Shown piece by piece: positions 36,651-46,700 of a stretch of DNA of 64,000 nucleotides (within the stretch, counting starts at the first letter, position 1; every line of letters starts with the position of its first letter). Under the pieces are notes generated by a model. The model saw only the letters and a program-made list of their open reading frames with translations, did no database searches and was not told the DNA's origin. Origin of the DNA: Bacteroidota bacterium (GTDB lineage Bacteria > Bacteroidota > Bacteroidia > Chitinophagales > BACL12); assembly GCA_016718035.1 (NCBI GenBank), contig JADKEK010000005.1, forward strand, positions 124,001 through 188,000, in the 5' to 3' direction. A program made the position numbers and the translations under genes.

Positions 36651-38126
36651 ATGAACCGAAGATTAACACTTTTACCGATATTGTTTTTGAGTGCATTTAA
36701 CCTGTATAGTCAGGATTGGGCACTATTTCCGCAAGGCCAAAAAAGTACATTTTTATTTTCCACCTATATAAATCTTATTTACGGGTTAAACCCGCATATC
36801 GTAATTACGGATGGTGATACCATTACTTCTTATTTTGCCTATGAAAATATAGATTTTAATGAATATACCTGTCAGGAAACCGTTGATGCTTATTTCCCTA
36901 TAGACGGGTATGATATGCTTCCAGGACTCGACTCCATTGTTTATGTTAACGGACAAACATCGTTGTATGGTTATGGAATAGATTTTTTAATGACATTTCA
37001 CAACAATGCCAATACCGGAGATACATTTCATATGCTATCACCTGATAATGAAGATATTTATATGAAATGTTTTTTGGCTATGGAAGATGATGTTTTTGGT
37101 GTAATGGACAGCGTTAAAAAATTTAAATTTTATAAAGAAAGCGGCACAACACTACTCAATGATTTTACTATTGTGTTGAGCAAACATTATGGTTTATTAA
37201 GTTTTTTGGATTTTTATGATTTGGCCAATTTTGATGGTTATGGGACACCGCGATATTATTCTTTGTTAGGACTAAAAACACCTTCAAATACTATTGGATA
37301 TCAATATAAAGATTGGACGAATTTTTTCCCTTATTCAACAGGAGATATCAGAATTTGGCGGGCAAATTCATATAATCCGGACCCATTTAATTACATCGCC
37401 TTTACGCAGTATTTTAAAGATTCCATTACAAGCGTAAATTATTATCCTGATAGTATTGTATATACCTATAATCGGACAAAAAAAGATACCGACGATGTAT
37501 TAACTTATACTTTCGATATACATCATAATTTTAAAAAGGAAGACTTTACACAGTTTATTACTGCCTACCCTTCTAAACCGGTATTAAGTAATTGTAATGA
37601 GTTTAATCCCTGGTATAGCGAAGAATTTAAGGTGTGGAATAATGCAGGAACCAGTTATATTTTAGACGCTGGAGATACCATCACTACTTACAGGTGGACA
37701 TCAGGAGCAGGTTATGTTGACACCACAATATGCGAAGTTTTTGAAATTTATGATGTGGGAAATGGTATTACTTTAAACGACCAACATGGTGTGGTTTTTA
37801 TGAGCCAGTCGATAAATGATTTTAGTTATACCTGGTCACTTATTGGTGGTACATTAAATGGCGAACCATTCGGCGAAACCGATTTCGGGCATTTAGCATT
37901 AACAGCTCAGGTAAAACAACCATTACATATTTATCCTAATCCGGTATCCGATAATATTACTATTTCAGGATTAACGCAACAAGATGAGCGGTATGTTATT
38001 TATACAATTTCCGGAATATGCGTGCAACAAGGTGCTCCGGAATTTGAAATAGATGTCCAGAATTTACAAAGCGGGTTGTACTTAATTCAAATTGGCAATA
38101 CAACCGCTTCGTTTATTAAACAGTAA
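36651..38126 (+). CDS. secreted protein with T9SS sorting domain, function unknown
   Basis: This 491-residue protein has a signal peptide (RLTLLPILFLSAFNLYSQ) and a large tyrosine- and aspartate-rich beta domain (about 20-405) with no recognised family. A type A T9SS sorting domain ends it (about 416-491: IYPNPVSDNITISGL, YTISGICVQQ, LQSGLYLIQIG). The start ATG lies ~50 bases after the right arm of the hairpin element. It converges with the LytTR regulator gene with one base between stops. Confidence 0.8.
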   Translation: MNRRLTLLPILFLSAFNLYSQDWALFPQGQKSTFLFSTYINLIYGLNPHIVITDGDTITSYFAYENIDFNEYTCQETVDAYFPIDGYDMLPGLDSIVYVNGQTSLYGYGIDFLMTFHNNANTGDTFHMLSPDNEDIYMKCFLAMEDDVFGVMDSVKKFKFYKESGTTLLNDFTIVLSKHYGLLSFLDFYDLANFDGYGTPRYYSLLGLKTPSNTIGYQYKDWTNFFPYSTGDIRIWRANSYNPDPFNYIAFTQYFKDSITSVNYYPDSIVYTYNRTKKDTDDVLTYTFDIHHNFKKEDFTQFITAYPSKPVLSNCNEFNPWYSEEFKVWNNAGTSYILDAGDTITTYRWTSGAGYVDTTICEVFEIYDVGNGITLNDQHGVVFMSQSINDFSYTWSLIGGTLNGEPFGETDFGHLALTAQVKQPLHIYPNPVSDNITISGLTQQDERYVIYTISGICVQQGAPEFEIDVQNLQSGLYLIQIGNTTASFIKQ

Positions 38127-38127
38127 T

Positions 38128-38859
38128 TTATTGTTTTAATACGCTTAAGGTTGCTTCGCGATAATTTTTTCCGATAGGCACTTTTATTTTTCCCATTTCC
38201 ACCATATTGCCATTTAATGCTTCCACTTTGGTGGTATTAATAATGTATGATTTATGAATGCGCAAAAATTGTTGAGCCGGTAATGTCAATTCTAGATTTT
38301 TTAAAGTTTCGAGGGTGACAATTCTTTTTTCTTTGGTGTAAATACTTACATATTCGCGCAGCCCTTCAATGTAAAGTATATCGGCATACGGTACCTTGAT
38401 TTGTTTGTAATCGGATTTAACAAACATATAATCTGAAGCAGGAGCAGCAGCTGAAACAGGGGCACTTTTTATCTGGATATTGGATACACCTGCATTTCTC
38501 AGGTTTCGGTATTCCATTGCCTTGTTGACAGCCTGCACAAAACGTTCAAATGGAATTGGTTTTAATAAATAATCAGTAACATCAAGTTGATATCCTTCCA
38601 ATGCATGTTCGGCATAGGCGGTGGTGAGTATTATTTCCGGTTTGTTTTTTAAAATTTTAATGAGTTCAATACCTGTTAAATCCGGCATTTGAATATCGAG
38701 AAACAAAATGTCAATTTGTTGTGTCTGTAATATTTGTAAGGCAGACAATGCATTTTGGCATTTGCCAACAATAGTTAACTGCGGAATTTTATTTACATAA
38801 TCTTCCAACAAGCGCAGGGCTAAATTTTCATCATCAACTAACAAGCAGGTGTATTTCAA
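38128..38859 (-). CDS. LytTR-family response regulator
   Basis: This 243-residue regulator has a receiver domain at about 1-120 with Asp9/Asp10, phosphoacceptor Asp55 (LFLDIQMP), TTAYAEHA and the KPIPFERF lysine. A LytTR DNA-binding domain follows at about 145-240 (LYIEGLREYVSIYT, LRIHKSYIINTTKV, VPIGKNYRE). LytTR domains bind spaced direct repeats. The start overlaps the kinase stop by four bases (ATGA type), so the pair is translationally coupled. Three phased repeats upstream of the kinase gene suggest autoregulation. Confidence 0.94.
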   Translation of the reverse strand: MKYTCLLVDDENLALRLLEDYVNKIPQLTIVGKCQNALSALQILQTQQIDILFLDIQMPDLTGIELIKILKNKPEIILTTAYAEHALEGYQLDVTDYLLKPIPFERFVQAVNKAMEYRNLRNAGVSNIQIKSAPVSAAAPASDYMFVKSDYKQIKVPYADILYIEGLREYVSIYTKEKRIVTLETLKNLELTLPAQQFLRIHKSYIINTTKVEALNGNMVEMGKIKVPIGKNYREATLSVLKQ

Positions 38860-39875
38860 TTGAGCTCGATTGTAAGGTGAACAACAAATTTATTATTTAT
38901 AGTTTGAACTTCGAGTATATGTTTGTCGGGATACAACAAGGTTAATCGCTTGCGAACATTTTCTAAACCAATGCCACCAACAGCATCTTTACGGGCTGCC
39001 TGGTCCGCGATATTGTTTTCGATACTAAAATGTAAGCTGTTAGTTTCTATGGTAATTGTAGCGGTTAAAAAACCATTAATATTGTCTAATACATCGCCAT
39101 GTTTGAATGCATTTTCAAAAAAAGGAATAAACAATAAAGGCGCAACACTTATTTTATCCGGATTACCATTTACAACAAATGTTACTCGATGTGTAACTTC
39201 GTTTTTAAGCTGCTGTAATTCCAGATAGTTCTGTATATATTCCAACTCCTTAGAAAGCGGCACCAGGTTTTCGTTGCTTTCATATAACATATACCGCATG
39301 AGTGCACTTAATTTTAATATTTGTGGTGCAGCAGCTTTACCTTCTAAATGCGTGAGTGCATAAACGTTATTTAAAGTATTAAATAAAAAATGAGGATTTA
39401 CCTGCGCTTTTAAAAATTTTAATTCCGCTTCTAATTTTAATCTTGTTAAATCTGCCGCAATTGTTTTTTTCTCGTAATAGGCTTCTAATAATTTTAATGT
39501 AGTAGTAACGCCCAACATAATTACAGAACTCAGCACTATAGTGCCATAGTGTGCAACCGAATACATTTCAAGCGGATTATTCTCATTAAAAATAAATTGT
39601 TTATCTATTAAGGCCCGTAGTGGTGAGGAAACAATGATTAATAAAACGATTATTCCGGCATATTCAAAATATTTTTCTTTAAACAGCAAGCGTTCTATTA
39701 AAACATATAAATTAATATATACCAATGGTGCAAGCACTAAACAGGTTGCAAAATTGCGTAACAAGGCCTGTTCAAAACCCAGGAAGCGTGCAAATATGAG
39801 TGTCATTAATAAAACAAACAAGGCCCAAAACAAACCATGCCATAACCACTCATATTTTTTAAGCACATAACTCAT
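38856..39875 (-). CDS. LytS-type (His_kinase PF06580) sensor histidine kinase
   Basis: This 339-residue kinase has four membrane helices (about 14-33, 42-61, 72-90, 110-130). A helical linker leads to the phosphoacceptor motif AQVNPHFLFNTLNNVYAL (His162), followed by a HATPase domain with PLLFIPFFENAFKHG (N box) and GGIGLENVRKRL (G box). Its ligand is unknown because there is no separate extracytoplasmic domain. It forms an operon with the LytTR regulator. The ATG follows only four bases after a TAAGTTTG box, so the mRNA may be leaderless or nearly so. Confidence 0.93.
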   Translation of the reverse strand: MSYVLKKYEWLWHGLFWALFVLLMTLIFARFLGFEQALLRNFATCLVLAPLVYINLYVLIERLLFKEKYFEYAGIIVLLIIVSSPLRALIDKQFIFNENNPLEMYSVAHYGTIVLSSVIMLGVTTTLKLLEAYYEKKTIAADLTRLKLEAELKFLKAQVNPHFLFNTLNNVYALTHLEGKAAAPQILKLSALMRYMLYESNENLVPLSKELEYIQNYLELQQLKNEVTHRVTFVVNGNPDKISVAPLLFIPFFENAFKHGDVLDNINGFLTATITIETNSLHFSIENNIADQAARKDAVGGIGLENVRKRLTLLYPDKHILEVQTINNKFVVHLTIELN

Positions 39876-39879
39876 GTTA

Positions 39880-39887
39880 CAAACTTA
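39880..39887 (-). promoter_or_regulatory. candidate -7 box of the lytS-like operon (TAAGTTTG)
   Basis: The minus strand reads TAAGTTTG-TAAC-ATG: an exact TAnnTTTG match with only four bases to the start codon. Transcription would begin at or next to the ATG. Confidence 0.45.
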
Positions 39888-39917
39888 ACCAATTCAGCAG
39901 GTTTGTATTATTTTTTT

Positions 39918-39966
39918 CTACCAACTATAGTTTTTTTTCTACCAACGGAAACAATTTACTACCAGC
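39918..39966 (-). promoter_or_regulatory. three phased direct repeats, probable LytTR regulator binding sites
   Basis: The plus strand carries CTACCAAC at 39918, CTACCAAC at 39939 and CTACCAGC at 39959 (minus strand GTTGGTAG). Start-to-start distances are 21 and 20 bp, two DNA helical turns. The first two are embedded in a longer TTTTTTTCTACCAAC repeat. LytTR proteins are known to bind direct repeats about two turns apart, and the site lies 30-90 bases upstream of the lytS-like start. That a LytTR protein binds here is inference. Confidence 0.65.
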
Positions 39967-40092
39967 GTATCGAATTTTCCTCTAATGGATGATTTATTCA
40001 TGTTGGTATTGTTGCTATGCTATTAGATTGAATTTATTTTCCGCTGGCAAATAAGCACAACATCTTTGCCTCATCAACAAACAAAAAAAATT

Positions 40093-40926
40093 ATGAAAAC
40101 GATGAAAATTCAATCACTCGCCTTAGTTGGCCTTATTTCATTATCAGTTGTTTCCTGTAAACGTGCTGATGACCTTTTAGATATTGAAGCAGATCCCGGA
40201 AGTGCAAAAATGGTTGCAGAAACTACAAAAGCATACGACGATGCGCTTACAATGGCAGAAGAAGCTACTATTCAATATTTAGATGATTCAACATTTACAG
40301 AATATGCCATTGGAAATTGTGTGGTAATTACTTTCGACGCAACTAATACACAAATCACTTTCGATTTAGGCACTTCCGGTTGTGTTGGTTTAGATGGTCG
40401 TGAACGCAAAGGAAAAATTATTGTCGATTATGATGGCGTGCCACGCGAACCGGGTTCAAGCCTGAACATAACCCTCGACGATTATTCGGTAGATGGTTAT
40501 AGCATTAGCGGAACACTAACTTATAATGCCATTAATTATAATACAGATGGCAATCTGGAATTTTCTTATATGGTTGAAAATGGTGTTTACACAGAACCTG
40601 ACGGAGATGAAATAACACTTACCTGCAACCGCACTGTTACCTGGACAGCGGGAGCCGGAAGCGAAAATTTATATGATGATATATTCGAAACCACCGGCAG
40701 TTTTGCGGGCAGCGTAGATGGTGAAGTATATAGCGGCACCACAACATCACCTGTAGTGTTTAAATCTGCTTGTTGGGCCGATGGAATTTATTATCCGGTG
40801 AGTGGTGAATTGAACCTCGATTTTCCGGACAATATTAGCAGAGCCATTAATTACGGTGTTGGCGCATGTGATAAAGATATTGTTATAACTATTGGTAAAA
40901 AAGATTACCCATATACACTTCCTTGA
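40093..40926 (+). CDS. lipoprotein of unknown function
   Basis: This 277-residue protein starts at ATG 40093 (or 40102). It has a signal peptide and lipobox SVVSC followed by KRADDLLDIEAD. The mature part has a short helical segment (TTKAYDDALTMAEEATI) and then a beta-rich domain with paired cysteines (GNCVVITF, SGCVGLDGRERKGKII, LTCNRTVTW, SACWADG, GACDKDIVI). The GREAKGK-like strand followed by repeated SG and GT strands recalls other Bacteroidota lipoproteins I cannot name. It is divergent from the lytS-like gene and close to the LytTR-type repeats, so it may belong to that regulon. It has its own strong terminator. Confidence 0.75.
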   Translation: MKTMKIQSLALVGLISLSVVSCKRADDLLDIEADPGSAKMVAETTKAYDDALTMAEEATIQYLDDSTFTEYAIGNCVVITFDATNTQITFDLGTSGCVGLDGRERKGKIIVDYDGVPREPGSSLNITLDDYSVDGYSISGTLTYNAINYNTDGNLEFSYMVENGVYTEPDGDEITLTCNRTVTWTAGAGSENLYDDIFETTGSFAGSVDGEVYSGTTTSPVVFKSACWADGIYYPVSGELNLDFPDNISRAINYGVGACDKDIVITIGKKDYPYTLP

Positions 40927-40945
40927 TGATTGGTTTTAAGCTGAC

Positions 40946-40981
40946 GGCGTGGGCAAATCGGATTGCCCCGCCATTTTTTTT
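40946..40981 (+). terminator. rho-independent terminator
   Basis: Stem GGCG(T)GGGCAA/TTGCCCCGCC, with one bulged base and a 6-base loop, followed by a run of T. It lies between the lipoprotein gene and the next gene, 20 bases before the ATG at 41001. Confidence 0.9.
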
Positions 40982-41000
40982 AACCTAAAAAATACTATTT

Positions 41001-41810
41001 ATGTTTTCGCAATGGGATGTTCAACTCGTTTGGGTTTATTCATTTTTAATGTTGCTAACCCGATATTTTTTAATTGCCGGCGCTGCTTATTGGTGTATTT
41101 ATTTTATATTTAATAAGCGACTATCGGTTAAAAAAATTCAACAACGATTTGCGCCGAATAATAAAATAATAAATGAAATAATCGCATCTGTATTTTCATT
41201 TTTTATTTTCGCGGCTTTCATGACATTAATTGTTTATTTACAAGAACTTGGGCTCACCAAAATTTATACGGATTTTTCTCAGCATAGCTGGTGGTATGCG
41301 GTTTTGAGCTTTGTTGCACTCTTATTTATTCACGACACCTATTTTTATTGGATGCACAGGCTCATGCATTTGCCCGTTTTATTTAAACATATACATCTGC
41401 ACCACCATAAATCGGTAACACCAACACCCTGGACAGCATTTTCATTCCATCCGGTTGAAGCCATTCTTGAATTTGCTTTTATCATTCCTGTGGTGTTTAT
41501 TTTACCGCTTCACCCGGTTGTGCTAATGATATTTGCTTTTGCGATGACCGCCATGAATGTGTTAGGTCATATCGGTTATGAATTATTCCCTAAAAATTTT
41601 CTGCAACAACCTTTAGGAAAAATATTTAACACTACAACGCATCACGATATGCACCATCATTATAACAAATGTAATTATGGATTATATTTTAATTTTTGGG
41701 ATTTAATTATGCGCACTAACCACAAAAAGTATCAGAAAACGTTTGAACAAAAGGCGAGTAAAACAATTTCAAAACAAACTACAACAATGCAGCAATTACA
41801 ACAGCATTAA
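41001..41810 (+). CDS. sterol desaturase / fatty acid hydroxylase family membrane enzyme
   Basis: This 269-residue member of the di-iron membrane hydroxylase superfamily acts on lipids or sterol-like substrates with O2. It has about five hydrophobic segments. The three histidine clusters that bind the iron pair are present: HDTYFYWMHRLMH, HLHHHKS and TTHHDMHHHYNK, plus FHPVEA. Substrate cannot be told from the sequence; carotenoid or fatty-acid hydroxylation are family possibilities. Its stop overlaps the stop of the convergent MFS gene by four bases. Confidence 0.9.
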   Translation: MFSQWDVQLVWVYSFLMLLTRYFLIAGAAYWCIYFIFNKRLSVKKIQQRFAPNNKIINEIIASVFSFFIFAAFMTLIVYLQELGLTKIYTDFSQHSWWYAVLSFVALLFIHDTYFYWMHRLMHLPVLFKHIHLHHHKSVTPTPWTAFSFHPVEAILEFAFIIPVVFILPLHPVVLMIFAFAMTAMNVLGHIGYELFPKNFLQQPLGKIFNTTTHHDMHHHYNKCNYGLYFNFWDLIMRTNHKKYQKTFEQKASKTISKQTTTMQQLQQH

Positions 41811-43147
41811 TAACTAAACGTTTTAATGGCTTTGGCTTTAACGGCAGTAAATCCTACAATAAGTAGTGTAACAGTGCCTCCAAAAACCACTGATGGAACA
41901 GTTCCCATTAAACGAGCTGCCAGGCCGCTTTCAAAAGCACCCAACTCGTTACTGCTTCCAATAAACATAGTGTTAACCGCTGCTACTCTTCCTCGCATTG
42001 AGTCAGGTGTTAATATTTGAATAATATTACTGCGAATTACCACACTCACGCTGTCGAAAGCACCATTTAAAAACAAGAGGACCAACGATAAATAAAAATT
42101 GGTAGACAATCCGAATAAAATAATAGTGAGACCAAATCCGGCAACTGCCCAAAGTAATGTATGACCGACTTTTCCCGGAATTTTTTTCCATGAAATATAA
42201 CTAATGGTAATAACGGCTCCCAACGACGGCATTGCTCTTAAAATGCCCAAACCCTGTGGGCCACAGGCTAAAATGTCTTCTGCAAAAACCGGGAGTAAAG
42301 CAACTGCGCCGCCGAATAAAACAGAAAACATATCCAAACTTAATGCAGTTAAAATAATTTTATTTTGGAATACAAATCGAATGCCTTCTTTTAATCTGTC
42401 TAAAATTGGTTCTGTATTATTTTTCTGCACTGCCGGTTTTGAAGCTACCTGGGTAAATAAAATAATACCGGTAATAATACAAATTACCACAATTGCCATT
42501 GAAACAGTCATGCCAAACCCCGCATAAATAAATCCGCCTAATGCAGGGCCTATAATTGCGCTCATTTGCCAGATAGTAGTATTCATGGTGCTGGCTTTTA
42601 TGAGTTGCTGATTTTGGATTTTTTGTGATTCGCCATCCATTAATTCTTCTTCATCAATACTATCGAGTGCTTGAATTTTATTGGTTTTGTTTTGAGTGAA
42701 TGTTTTTTGAGGAAGCACAATTTGCGGAATAATAGAAGTTGCTGTTGGCCCGTAAAAACCGCGAGCAAGTCCGGTTGTAAAAATGAAAACATACATCAAT
42801 AAAACAGTAGTGGCATCGGTATTTATTTGCCGCATGTAATCTGATGTAAACAAAGTGAGTCCGATTGATGAAATCAACATACCAAATAATGCGGCAATTA
42901 ATAAATTCCGCTTATTGCTGATATCTGCCAAATGGCCTGCATAAAGCGCAATACCAATAGCAGGAATGGCTTCTGCTAAACCAATTAAACCCAAAGAAAG
43001 GGGGTCTTTTGTGATGGAATAAATTTCCCATCCTGCAACTACATATTGTATTAAAAATGCGAACGTAATAAAAACCCGCATACTTAAAAAGTAGCGGAAT
43101 TCCATAAATCGTAGAGGTGATTGGTTGCTCACAAAAATTTCTTTCAC
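41807..43147 (-). CDS. MFS transporter, EntS/MFS_3-like exporter
   Basis: This 446-residue major facilitator has twelve hydrophobic segments. Family features include FRYFLSMRVF near the N-terminus, YAGHLADISNKRNLL (motif A) near residue 75, and RGFYGPTATSIIPQ. A central charged loop at about 150-182 (LDSIDEEELMDGESQKIQ) is longer than usual. The C-terminal half has PDSMRGRVAAVNTMF, typical of the EntS-like drug or siderophore exporters. The substrate is unknown. The GTG start at 43147 overlaps a TACTTTTG -7-like box, so a downstream GTG (43132) or ATG (43105) may be the true start. Confidence 0.88.
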   Translation of the reverse strand: MKEIFVSNQSPLRFMEFRYFLSMRVFITFAFLIQYVVAGWEIYSITKDPLSLGLIGLAEAIPAIGIALYAGHLADISNKRNLLIAALFGMLISSIGLTLFTSDYMRQINTDATTVLLMYVFIFTTGLARGFYGPTATSIIPQIVLPQKTFTQNKTNKIQALDSIDEEELMDGESQKIQNQQLIKASTMNTTIWQMSAIIGPALGGFIYAGFGMTVSMAIVVICIITGIILFTQVASKPAVQKNNTEPILDRLKEGIRFVFQNKIILTALSLDMFSVLFGGAVALLPVFAEDILACGPQGLGILRAMPSLGAVITISYISWKKIPGKVGHTLLWAVAGFGLTIILFGLSTNFYLSLVLLFLNGAFDSVSVVIRSNIIQILTPDSMRGRVAAVNTMFIGSSNELGAFESGLAARLMGTVPSVVFGGTVTLLIVGFTAVKAKAIKTFSY

Positions 43148-43175
43148 AAAAGTAACGCGCTAAACATTAACACTG

Positions 43176-43183
43176 TAATTTTG
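43176..43183 (+). promoter_or_regulatory. candidate -7 box for the cytochrome gene (TAATTTTG)
   Basis: An exact TAnnTTTG match 32 bases upstream of ATG 43216 in the divergent region shared with the MFS gene. A minus-strand TACTTTTG at 43147-43154 may be the partner promoter. Confidence 0.45.
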
Positions 43184-43215
43184 GATATAATAATTGCATT
43201 CCTAAAAGTTGTACT

Positions 43216-43641
43216 ATGGATATAGACCCTAAAAAACTTCGGTTTGTCAACAATTTAGCACTACTTACACTCGGTATTTTGATGATATTAGGTGCAGGGC
43301 TCATTTGGGGCGCTTTTACTGAGGCATCACAAATAGGCAATTACAAACAGCCTCCACGTCAACAAATTTGTGGAGTTACTTTTAAACCGGAGTATACAGG
43401 AATAGGGAGAGAGCTATTCCAAACCCATTGTCAAAAATGCCATTTATTAGAAAGAAAAATGACAGGGCCTGCATTAGCACTTGTGCGCAATAGATGGGCC
43501 GATTCTACACACTTGTATAGTTGGATTAAAAATTAACAAGCCTTTTTACAAACGGGTGATAAATATGCCAATGATTTAGCTAGGGAATATAGCAATTCGA
43601 TAATGCCGGCATTTCCCAATTTAACAGATGAAACATTTTAA
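43216..43641 (+). pseudogene. membrane-anchored c-type cytochrome interrupted by an in-frame TAA
   Basis: The intact frame encodes 106 residues (43216-43536): an N-terminal membrane helix (NLALLTLGILMILGAGLIWG) and a heme-binding CQKCH motif. It stops at 43534-43536 in the context SWIKN-stop-QAFLQTGDKYA. The same frame continues to a second stop at 43639-43641, encoding MPAFPNLTDETF, where family members have the axial methionine. As written the protein has the heme-attachment site but no Met ligand. Many homologues have a serine after WIKN/WIRN; TCA to TAA would be one base. Without the stop it would be a 141-residue monoheme cytochrome, probably in electron transfer. Sequencing error is possible. 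Confidence 0.72.
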
Positions 43642-43655
43642 ATATACGATAAAAA

Positions 43656-43694
43656 AATAACGCCTATATTCTTAACCAGATTATAGGCGTTATT
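43656..43694. terminator. bidirectional rho-independent terminator
   Basis: Stem AATAACGCCTATA/TATAGGCGTTATT with a 13-base loop, flanked by an A-run and a T-rich stretch. It lies between the cytochrome gene and the convergent T9SS cargo gene. Confidence 0.9.
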
Positions 43695-43709
43695 ATATAT
43701 TTTTAAATA

Positions 43710-46700
43710 TTATTCAAAAATTATTTTTTGTGTTCCTAAAATTTGATTGCCTGAATACACTTCAATTAAATAAATGCCGGTAAGTATTTTTTCTGTTTCG
43801 ATCCATGAAAGCTTATAATCTTTACGTAAATCATAGGTAGCTACTTTTATGCCTTTCATGTCGTAAATATTAGCCCAATAATTTATTTTTTCATCCCAAT
43901 TAGTTATCTCTATGTATAGGATGTTGTCAACAGGGTTTGGGTATATTTTAAATCCTTGGTTAGTTGTATTTATATCAAAATCCGCCAAACGCACCATCAA
44001 TTCAGGAATTTCGTCAATTACTTCCGGATATTTTTCTTGGAAAACAGCATCCAGTATATTTTGCGCAGCAATTCCTGATGGAGTTTCTTTATTTGCTATA
44101 GAGCGAAGAGTAGATTCTTCAACTTCAGTTATTTCGCTAACCGTTCTTCCAGAACTATCTAATCCAATGAGCACTGAATATAGAGTTATAAAATTTTCTC
44201 CAGTTTCATCAAATATCGTATAATTAGATAATGCCGCTTCAGCATCTATGTAATTTGATGCAGCTGAAAGAAATTGAATTTCCAATTGTTGTGCCCAGTC
44301 ACCTGCTTCCTCATCGATAATTGAAAGCGCTGAATCTATTTTAGATTCTTTAATTAAGTCATTAAAAGATTGCATAATCGCATATTCGCGCTTTGTCTCA
44401 AGTATTGATACAGTGGCTAACAAATCTGTCATTGCTGAAACATTAAGATGATTATTTATTATATCTTCATTTAAAGCTTCAATAACCGGAGACGGAACGT
44501 TATAGTTGCTAACTTCAAGTGTTGTAGCCACTGTATCAGATATAGGATAGTTATTATTCATAACATCCAGAATTTCTGATGTACCTAATGGTTCTGCAGC
44601 TAACATCGTAACAAGTACTTCATTACTTATATATGGGCTTGCTTCGTCAAGTAAATACTTGACCTCTGTAGGTGACACGCCTCCTTGAATATCAGCAATA
44701 AACCCTTCTGTATTACCCCCATCAATTTTTGAAAGTTCAAGATCAATAGCCTCCTGATATCCAGTTGCTTCAATCGTCGACATTCTTCCCTCACCTCCAA
44801 TGCCACCCGGAAGTGTAGAAACACAATCGTCCCCGCCGCTTACGCCGCAGTTGTGAAGATTTATATTTGTAGTTGTATAATCAATAGGGATATAATCAGA
44901 CTCTGTATGGTGTCGATAGTTAAGTGTAACTCCGCTTGGAACTATTCGAAAGTCACTTTCTGTTTCACCGTTGAAACTAAATATATTACCAGCGGGTTGA
45001 GTAATTGTGGCATTACAAATACCCTGATTTCCTAATGTTCCAGATGTAACGATTATGTTATAATCATGTATGGGGCTAATAAAGTCATTACATCTTAATT
45101 GAAGCTTTGAATTATTCCCTTGACTTCTAATACCAATTTCAATATTTTCAAAAGTGTTACGATAAATTTGGGTTGCAATATTATGGTTATTTTCCACCAA
45201 AATACCTGAACAAAAGTGCGAATTTGAAGTTAATGTTCCTAAACTTGTGAAATAATTCCCCTCAACATGATAATTTAAACACCCTTCAAGATACAAACCA
45301 TATCCCGTTTTTGAGCTAAAGTCTGGGATTTCAAAATAATTTCTAAATATTTCAGATTGTGTAACTGCCGAAAGTAAAATAGATCGTTCATTATTAATAA
45401 AATGAACATCATCTATTATTATTGCCCTTGGTCTAGCAGCCGAATTAGAAGCATAGACGCCCCTATAGTATCCACTAAAGTATGTTTCATTCACTTCACA
45501 ACCCTCTTCACCAGCAAAATTACAGTCACTTTCAACTGTATAGGTAGCATTAGTACTATTTATCCCAATAGGAAAATTGAAATCAGTGCAACTACTAAAA
45601 GTATTTTCAAATTTACATGCATGGAACAATACTCCATCAACATCATCTAGAAAGACATCACTTGACGCATAGATGTCGCACGGCATTTGTTCATCTTTAC
45701 TAAATTTGCACATATAAAATTCGTTAATATTATCATCATCAGTATTTGAAGGCGATACATCAAATGGACGTATGTCTATGCTAGTAATATTATTATGAAA
45801 TTCACTATAGCGAGCCACTATTATACCTCCATAAAAAGTAGATGTTGTTGGATACGCAGAGTTATAGGTAGTAATCGCCACTTCTGCTGATTCAATCTTT
45901 GCATTATTTGTTAAAAAAACTACACCATGATCTGAATCATTTATAGGATATTCTCCAGTAAAAACATCCTCCAATGCTGGATGCGGAACGGAATTACCTT
46001 TACCCCAAACCTCAATACCATCCCAGAAATCACAATAATTGGTAATTGTTGCACCATCTAACACTAGTTTACCACCATTTTCAACTATTATTTTTCCATC
46101 TTTAGGCATCCTTATTTCGCAATTTTGAACGGTAAGGGTGGCACCGGGTTTGATAATGATATCGGTGTAAGCGTCTTGAGAATATTGCCAGGTTTCATCA
46201 TTATAAATTTCAATTGGTTGATATGCGGACGGTGATTCTACTTTTATGTCAGGAAGTGGAGTTTCCCACACGCCGTAGCCATACAAACATGTTCTAAGTG
46301 TTTTCGTACAATAATTAATTTCAATGTCACCAGCACTGGCTAGTGGTAAATTGGTATTGAAACACTCCCAGGTTTCTAATCCCTTATTCCATACATAAAT
46401 TCCAACACCAGTTGCTGCGAATATTACATCATCAGACCCTTTCCAATATTCCAAATCAATAACAGGGTAATTTGGAAGACCCTCTGATTTATCAAACCAT
46501 GTAGAACCATTGTCTGGAGAATAATAAACTTTCCCCGTTCTCGATTGGTTTGTTTCGTCCATTACATACCAAAGTGCCTCAGGATGAGTTCCTGCTCCCC
46601 ATTCATTAAGTGTATTTGACCCAAAAGAAACCCAAATTTCCGAATTGTTTACATTTTCATTATTAAAATCAATTGCTAAACCGGTAATAAATGCTTTATC

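Noticed and set aside
36369..36700. Two 65-66 residue frames across the hairpin element
   Set aside because: They run through the palindrome and into the promoter region of the 36651 gene; low-complexity translation without start support.
41807..41810. Four-base overlap between convergent stops of the desaturase and MFS genes
   Set aside because: Convergent stop overlaps of this type are common in compact genomes and carry no evident function.
43216..43641. Idea that TAA is read as a sense codon in this organism
   Set aside because: Dozens of intact genes here end in TAA, and the two interrupted genes need different residues (Leu and probably Ser), so recoding does not explain them.
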